In this document: piece by piece, positions 56,632-64,000 of the stretch
How positions within the stretch are numbered: position 1 is the first letter of the stretch
Layout: each line of letters starts with the position of its first letter
Assembly: GCF_947179165.1 (NCBI RefSeq)
Contig: NC_077240.1
Coordinates: 60,361,501-60,425,500, forward strand
Direction: 5' to 3'
Origin: Solanum dulcamara
Lineage: Eukaryota > Streptophyta > Magnoliopsida > Solanales > Solanaceae
DNA length: 64,000 nt
Made by a program: the position numbers and the translations under genes
Notes under the pieces: generated by a model
Databases searched by the model: none
Told to the model about the DNA's origin: nothing
What the model saw: only the letters and a program-made list of their open reading frames with translations

Positions 56632-58544
56632 GATGCGATGAGGATGTTTGATGATGATGTGAATGATGATACTTGACGATGATGTGATTGAAGATGCTAT
56701 GTTGATGAAGATATTGTGTGATGAAGTAGATTGGAGTCTAATGTAATTATGTGATATATGATTTGCATAATTTGATTGATTGGAGTTTTATAAGCATTTT
56801 GAAAATAAATGATCTCTTGAGAAGGAGGTTTAAATAAATGATTGTGAGCATTTTTGCATAAGCTATTTATACACTATTTTGAGTTTTAAAAAATGATTAT
56901 TTCCATCTATGATTTTAAAAAAAGAGTTTAAGCATGAGTTGAGTTTGAGAAGTCTTTTAATTATTTTTGAACATGAGTATTTTGAGTATAAATGAGTTGA
57001 GCATTTTTACTTTAAAAATGCCGATTTTTGAGATTGAGTTGAGATTGTATAAATTTTAAAGAGATGAGTTGATTTGAAAAGAGTCCAATGAGACTAAATG
57101 AGTTGATTTGAAAAGAGTCCAATGAGACTAAATAAGTATTTTGAGTATTTTACTCACCTGATAGATATGAGCATATTGAGTCTTAGGAGGAGTATCGAGC
57201 ACCATATTGGGTAAGAGTATAGTCCTTACTCGAACCAATAAACTACATTGCCAAACGTATGAGGGGATTGAACCGTTAAAGTCGGATGCTTCCCATAGGA
57301 TCGAACCGTTAAAGTTGGATGTTTCCCATTTTATTGTCCTGACATGATAGGACTTTATTGGTTATGGATCCATGATTGGTTGATCGTTCATACTCTGGCA
57401 AACTATGGACGGACGTGGCAACAACGTCGGATTGTTGTACTATCACTCACTTATATGGTGATAGTTGTCGGTTAGAGAAACTCCCAATTAACTGAATTGT
57501 GCTTGATATGATTGGTTTGATGGTGATTGTAGATGATTGAGTTGAATTGTAAAACATTGCATAATTTAATTGGCATATTTATGGAGTTGAGTCATTTGAG
57601 TTGATTGTTGAGTTGATGGTATATGATTGGATCGGATTAGACAATATGTGATTGTATTGGATTAGATGAATTGTGATTGGATTGAATAGAATGGTATGTG
57701 ACTAGATTGGATTTGATTATTGAGTTGAATGTTGAGTTGATTGTATATAATCAGATTGGGTTAGATGAATTGTGATTAGATTGGATTGGATAGGATTGTA
57801 CATGATTGAAAGGGATCAAATTGTAAATGATTTGATTGAACTGTATTATACATAATTGAATTGGATTGTATGGTATATGATTGGTCTCTGTCTAAACTGT
57901 ATTCTTACTTTAGACTTATGATGCCTTATTTGAGTCTGTCTTATCTTTCTGATTTGAGATATGTGGATCGATGTTATTCTTCCTTGAGGTATGTTCCATT
58001 CTGCCATATTACATACTCGTACATTCCATGTACTGGTGTCCATTTGGACCTGCATTATTTCATGATGCAGAGACAGGTTTAAGAGATCGTCAATAGGAGC
58101 ATCATTGGGGATCTATTCGCACTCAGCGTATTAGTGAGTCCTCCCCTACATTCGGAGGACACCACTTATGTATTCTTGCGTCGAGTTAGCCCTTTTCATT
58201 TTGATTTGAGGTAGCCATGAACATGTTATTAGCACCAATTAGATAGTAGTGATAGAGGCTTCATAGACTAGATAATGATGGGTCGATTGTGTATTTCTTT
58301 CCTTAAATTATTCTTGTCAAACTATTTTTAATGATAAATATTAGAGTTAATTTGTTGGCCGATGGCCTTTATTTCTTGAGTTAGATTGATGATTTTAGTT
58401 GCCTGCCAAATATTCTCTTTATTTTAAGTCTTCCGCTGATTGAATGGATGAACGGATGTCTGATCAGGCTATGTGGTTCGTTTGGGAGCCAGAAATGGTT
58501 TCTGAGTGTCGGTTACGTCTAGGGTACTCTCCCGGGGCATGATA
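56632..58544 (+). mobile_element. 5'-truncated D LTR
   Basis: It matches the last 1.9 kb of the solo LTR at 873-4189, including the array of GATTGGATT repeats and the end CCCGGGGCATGATA (CA changed to TA). The first 1.4 kb are absent. A 37-bp tandem duplication lies at about 57064-57137 and a second short one (GAACCGTTAAAGT) at about 57270-57315. Confidence 0.82.
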
Positions 58545-59655
58545 GTGGCTAAGTGTCTAAATTACCAACAAGTGAAGTATGAGCATAAAAAATGGGTGGT
58601 CCTATGCAAATGATGCCCATTCTCGAGTAGAAGTGGGAGTGTATCAGCATGGATTTTGTGTCTGAATTACCCATGGCATTGGGTAAGTATGACTCTGTTT
58701 AAGTGATTGTGGACCGATTAACCAAATCAGCTCATTTCCTTTCGGTGAAAACTAGCTACAATATGAAGCAGTTAGCTAGGATCTACCTTCTTGATATTGT
58801 TAGGTTGCATGGGGTGCCTATATCTATTGTGTCAGATCGGGTTTCGGTGTTCACCTCTCACTTTTGGGAAGCATTGCAGCGTGGTTTGGGTATGCAATTA
58901 GATATGAGTTTAGTATTTTATCTCCAGGCTAATTGCAAGTCCGAGTGGACTATTCAAGTGTTGGAGATATGCTTAGGGCCTGTGTGATCAATTTTGATGC
59001 TTGATGGGACCAACACTTGCCCTTGGCAGAATTTGCCTATAATAACAGTTATCACTCCAGCATTCAGATTGCACCGTTTAAGGCATTGTATGGTCGCAGG
59101 TGCTGATCACCTATTGGGTGGTTTAATTCAGTTGCAGTGGATGTATTTGATACTGATTTACTCAAGGATGCTATGGAGCGGGTACGCTAGATTCAGAGTC
59201 GACTATTGATAGCAGAGTAATTGGAAGAGCTATGCGGATAGGAGGGTTAGCTTAGCCCAAGGTTTGTTGGCCCATTTGAGATTTTGAGGAGAGTGGTTGG
59301 GGTGGTTTATGAGTTTTCCTTGTCCCCTAGATTGTCAGTTGTCCATCCAGTGTTTTATATTTTCATGTTTCACAAGTATATACCGGATAAGTCCCATGTG
59401 ATTTCTTATGATGCGGTAGAGTTGGGTCTGAATTTAACTTAAGAGGAGGAGACAGTATCTATCCTTGATAGGAAGCTTTGTAGGCAAAGGGCCAAGGAGA
59501 TCGCTTCAGTTAAGGTACAATGGCGACATCGACCTATTGAGGAGGTGACTTAGGAGTTAGAGTATTGTATGTGGGAATGGTACCCTAAGCATTTTCATAC
59601 TTCAGGTACTTTATTTTATCTTATGTTCGAGGACAAATATCATTTTAGTGGTGGA
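58545..59655 (+). pseudogene. Gypsy chromovirus integrase and chromodomain, decayed
   Basis: The frame at 58703-58987 reads IVDRLTKSAHFLSVKTSYNM then RLHGVPISIVSDRVSVFTSH, the integrase core with two catalytic Asp. SEWTIQVLE near 58940 holds the Glu block. Further on, in other frames, come GPFEILRRVVGVVYEFSLSP and a chromodomain block VSILDRKLCRQRAKEIASVK then VQWRHRPIEEVT, with stops between. The LTR A copy begins at 59659, so this is the 3' end of an A-type element. The rest is missing left of 58545, where a D LTR edge lies. Confidence 0.82.
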
Positions 59656-59658
59656 TAA

Positions 59659-61928
59659 TGTAATGAACTTGAGGGTCATTTTTGGACATTCTTGAGAAGT
59701 TACCATTTTAGCCCTTCCATTAGTTGTCCCTAGTCATTTTAGTTTGGGTTTGAAAGTTGGTTTTTGAAAATCTTGTGAAAAATTGAGGCTTTGCTAAAGA
59801 AATGAGTTTTAAAGGCTTAAGTTGTCAAATTTTGAATTTCTGAGTCATTTGGAGTTTTGCGTCTCGAAATAGGATTCTATCGATTCCATTAGTTCCGGTA
59901 TATGAGAATTGGTCTAGGAGAGTTTTCAAAATCAGAATTGGAGTTGTAACGTGGATTTTAGGTCAAGGGTTGGAAATTGAGGTAAAATTTTATCCAAGTT
60001 TGAGTTTGGTCAATATTTGGGGTTCGGGTGCTCAGATTGGATTTCTAATGGTTCCAATGGTTTTGAAGGGTAATTATAATGCTAGAAATGACTTTGTTGT
60101 AATTTTTAGAGTTTTTGAGGGTTTTTTGGTTATTTCCAGTGCCAAAACTAGTTATATTTTACTTATCGGATTCCGGGTTAAGAAGACCTTGAATTTGAAT
60201 TCTAATGGTTCTATTGAGTCTGGAACGTCGAATTTAGTATGGTTGCATATATGGTTTGTGTACACGGAGTTCCGAATGAATCCTAAGGGGTATTTCGAAG
60301 ACTTTGAGACTTCATAAAAAGTTGAACATGTCTGTGTTCTGGTGCCTTCACGATCGTGAAAGGCTGTGGCTTTCATGACACACCGCTTTAGCAGAGGTCA
60401 TCGCTTTCGCAAAGGGTAGGCATTTTGCGGGGGTCGCGATCGCGACACCTGAGATGGGATTTTGGGCCTTTTTTCCATTTTTGAATTCCTAGAGCTTTGA
60501 GAGTCAATTTTTGAATGGAATTTTCGGGGAACTTCTATTGGTAAGTGATTTTCAACCTAAAACTTGTAATGTCCATCAGTTATTTTGTGATTTCATCTTC
60601 AAATTCAAGGTTTTGAACTAAAAATGTGGAGGGTTCTTCTTTAAATTTTAAATGGTGATTTCTAACTCGATTTGTACTTTATTTTTATGGATTTTTCAAC
60701 CTCATGTTCCTTATTATGAATAAAATGTGTTTTTGAAAGAATTTTCCAGATTCGACACTTCTCAAAATTAATTAATTTTTAGACTATTTTACCTCCGGCT
60801 TCGAAACCTATCAATATGAGTATCATTAGACTCCTCATGACATGTACGTTTCATTGAGGTAGGTTTGTCTATCCTTCTAGGGAATGAGTTGGTTAATTAG
60901 TTAATCCTATGTTATACACTTTGGGATGGGGATGTAGTACAATTTGGGACTGTTAATTTACTTTGAGATGCCTGTGTGGGCGCTTATTTATGCTGTATAG
61001 CCTGTGTGGGGGCTTATTTTGCTATCTTATTTGCTTTGAGAATATGTGAATCAGGAATTGCCTGTTAGAGAGGCGCGAGGATACCATTTGACTTGTAATG
61101 CCCACATAGGTGGTTGAGTTGGGGGTTTTGAGCATACCTGAGTACTGAAATATTTTTGAAAAAGGTGAACACTTAATTTGAGGTATTTCCTTCACATTAC
61201 TGCCTATTGAGGGTGAATATCATGTTTAAGTTAAGTTTTGAGTACTTTGAACCTTTTACTACATGTTGAGTTGAATACTGCCTCCATGCCTTATGTGTTG
61301 TGATGCATTTATCCTTATTCATATTATCGTTGATCATTGGAAAGTTGAGAACTGTTGAAATTTTTTTGAGAAAGAAAATGTGACACCTTTTTAGTATCAT
61401 GAGTCCTTGCCCATGAGCTGGGTGGTGAGGTAGTTGATACATTAAGACTACGATGAGGTATATGGTCTGCAAGACCCCCATGGATCCTGCTTGGTAGCAT
61501 AACTCGATAGGTGTATACGACAGATTGTGTGACAGCCTTGATTCCACCGTACCATCATATCATTACATCATCATATTGCATTGCATTACATTGATAACTG
61601 TGATAAGTGACCTATCTAATTAACTGTGATAATGAACTGTACTTAAGTGCTTACTTTAATTGCACTGTTCTATATAAATTGGTAGCAGCGTAGCCGGAAT
61701 GAGACTTTTCTATGTGCAGGTGAAAGCATTCCTTAGTTTATTTCATAGGTTTGATTAATTCCTTATACTCAATCGGTTAAACCTATTGAGTACATGTGGA
61801 TTGTATTCACCCCTATTTCTTTGTCTCTTTTGATGCAGATACTAGTTAGGGTATCCAGCGCGGTAGTTGATTTCTAGCGGATATACCATCATCACATCAG
61901 TGGTGAGATCTTGGGATCCGAATCGCCG
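59659..61928 (+). mobile_element. 3' LTR, family A, cut at its right end
   Basis: It starts TGTAATGAACTTGAGGGTC right after the integrase. It is homologous to the minus-strand LTR at 44306-46985 but clearly diverged. The family end (GGTCATGACA) is missing, because a reversed D LTR starts at 61929. It is non-coding. Confidence 0.78.
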
Positions 61929-64000
61929 TGTCATGCCCCGAGAGGGTATCCTAGACGTGACTGGCACTCGAGGACCATTGCTGGTCCCCAAGCGAACCAC
62001 TTGGTCCATTCACACATCCATTCAATATCAATCAACCAGTGGAAAATTTAAAATAAAGAAATAATTTGGCGGGCAATCCAAATAAACGATCTAACTCAAG
62101 AAAGAAAGGCCATGCGCCAACAAATCAAACTCCGATCTTTGTCATTAAAATAGTTTGACAAGAATAATTCAAGGAAAGAAAATACTCAACCGACCCATCA
62201 CTATCTAGTCTATGAAGCCTCTATCACTACTATCTAATTGGTGCCAATGACATTTTCATGGCTACCTCAAATCAAAATGAAAAGGGCTAACTCGACGCAA
62301 GAATAACATAAGTGGTGTCCTCCGAATGTAGGGGAGGACTAACCAATACGCTGAGTGTGTATAGATACTCAATGGTGCTCCTATTGACGATCTCTTAAAC
62401 CTGTCTCTGCATCATGAAATGATGCAGGTCCAAATGGACGTCAGTACATGGAATGTACGAGTATGTAATATGGCAGAATGAAACATACCTCAAGGAAGAG
62501 TAACGTTGGTTCAAATATCTCAATTTAGAAAGATAAGAGGGACTCAATCAAAGTGTCATAAGTCTAAAGTAAGGATACTATTTTAGACAAAGACCAATCA
62601 TATACCATACAATCCATTCCAATCATGTATAATACAGTTCAATCAAATCATTTACAATTCGATCCCATCCAATCACATACCGCTCTATTCAACCCAATCC
62701 AATCGTACACTATCCGATCACATATCATTTAATCCAATTCAATCATATACAATCAACTCAACAAATAACTCAACAATCAAGTCAAAGGACTCAACTCAAT
62801 AAATATACAAATTAGAACTTAGAAATGTGATATAATCCAACTCAATTATCAACAAGCTCAATCAAACCAATCAAATCATGCACAATCAACTCAATTTGAG
62901 AGTTTCTCTAACTGACAACAATCCCACAACCTATAAGTAGGTGATGCACAACAAGCCACGTCGTTGCCATGTCTGTTCATACTTGCCAGGGTATGAACGA
63001 ATTAACCAATCATGGATCCGTCAATTAATCAAGTCCTATCATTTCAGGACAATAAAATAGGGAAACATCCGACACGGTACAATCACTTCCTACGTTGGTG
63101 GCGTAGTTTATGGGATTCGAGTATGGACTATACTCTTACCCAAATCGGTGCTCAATACTCCTCCCAAGACTCAATACGCACATATCTATCAAGTGAGTAA
63201 AATATTCAAAATACTCATTTAGTCTCTTAGGACGTAATTTCAAATCAACTCATTTAGTCTCATTGGACGCTTTTCAAAACTCAATCAGTCTGGTCTCATT
63301 GGACCTTCTTTCAAATCGACTCATCTCAATCATCAAACTCTTCTCATTAAATTTGATACCATCTCGACTCAATGGATGTAGAAAATATTATATGCATTTA
63401 AAATATAATTCCAACTCCTCGACTCTACCTCAAAATAGATATTTTTATGTAAAAATGTTCAACTCATTTATACTCAAAATACTCATGTTCAAAGTGATAA
63501 TCAAGAGACTTTTCGAACTCAAATCTTTAAACTCAAAATAGTGTATAAATAGTTTATGCAAAAATATTCACAAATCATTTATTTAAAACTCCTTCTCAAA
63601 AGATCATTTATTTTCAAAATGTTCATAAGACTCCAATCAACTCAAATTATGCAAATCACATAATCACATTAGACTCCAATCCACTTCATCACACAATATC
63701 CTCATCAACATAACCTCTTCATTCACATCATCGTCAAATATCACCATTCACATCATCATCAAACATCATCATCACATCATCATCAAACATCATCATTCAC
63801 ATTGTAACTATCCCAATTCTCATATAACTCAAAATCAATTTTATCAAACTCAAGTAAAAGAATACCTCATTTTACTATAAAAATAATATTACTTTTATTA
63901 TACATAAAAATCATCAATCTCATCCTTAAGATAAATTATGACCAAAAAGAAATCTCATCTTGAGTTCATGTGAATGAATACATGAATCCATACTCTCAAC
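61929..64000 (-). mobile_element. Reversed D LTR, running off the window
   Basis: The left edge TGTCATGCCCCGAGAGGGTA is the reverse complement of the D LTR end. The body matches solo LTR D in reverse, including the short-repeat array (about 62590-62780) and a CATCATCAAACAT microsatellite (63720-63800). The CGCCG just left of it is the candidate target duplication; the other side lies outside the window. Confidence 0.83.

Noticed and set aside
62590..63800. CRISPR-like array from regularly spaced short repeats
   Set aside because: The repeats are degenerate AT-rich words within a plant LTR, without constant spacers or cas genes.

Overview
This window is repeat-dominated nuclear plant DNA. It most likely comes from the nightshade family (Solanaceae). 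That placement is inferred from the look of the LTR families, the SIRE-type copia leader and the CYP716-type P450 remnant; no species can be named from sequence alone. I see no intact host gene. The only host-gene trace is a broken cytochrome P450. The only long intact reading frames belong to one L1-type LINE. No tRNA, rRNA or CRISPR array was recognised.

Layout. 1-872 is AT-rich with no gene. 873-4189 is a solo gypsy-type LTR (family D) with a perfect 5-bp target duplication. 4341-17313 is a SIRE-like copia element in + orientation that has lost its pol region. A non-coding large retrotransposon derivative (LARD, 8191-16397) is nested inside it; its two 3.26-kb LTRs are nearly identical and the target duplication is TAAAT. 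17330-20952 is a minus-strand gypsy gag and LTR remnant. 20953-22370 is a minus-strand copia gag and short LTR. 22.7-24.3 kb holds a LINE scrap and MITE-like debris. 24264-26456 is a gypsy LTR (family G) with a minisatellite. A CACTA transposon begins at 26457.

The CACTA transposase gene (TNP2 type) is cut cleanly into two halves, 28096-29438 and 56021-56571. Between them lie about 26.6 kb of nested insertions. These include the pieces of an LTR (family B), an 11.7-kb LINE with intact ORF1 and ORF2 and a 38-bp poly(A) tail, a gag-protease remnant with a family-A LTR, the CYP716-like P450 pseudogene with a MITE in its intron, a second CACTA end, and a chromodomain-bearing gypsy integrase remnant. 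After the CACTA gene come a truncated D LTR, a gypsy integrase/chromodomain remnant with its family-A LTR, and an inverted D LTR that runs off the window.

The most unusual object is the LINE. ORF1 and ORF2 overlap by one base (TGATG). ORF2 ends in an added RNase H domain. Its 3.6-kb 3' region carries a third open frame of about 716 codons built on three in-frame 510-bp tandem copies, then a second 490-bp duplication, with repeated 3'-splice-site-like tracts throughout. The second unusual object is the family-B LTR retroelement inside TNP2. Its outer ends appear to lie inside the LTR rather than at the LTR termini, an R-U5...U3-like order resembling the element's RNA.
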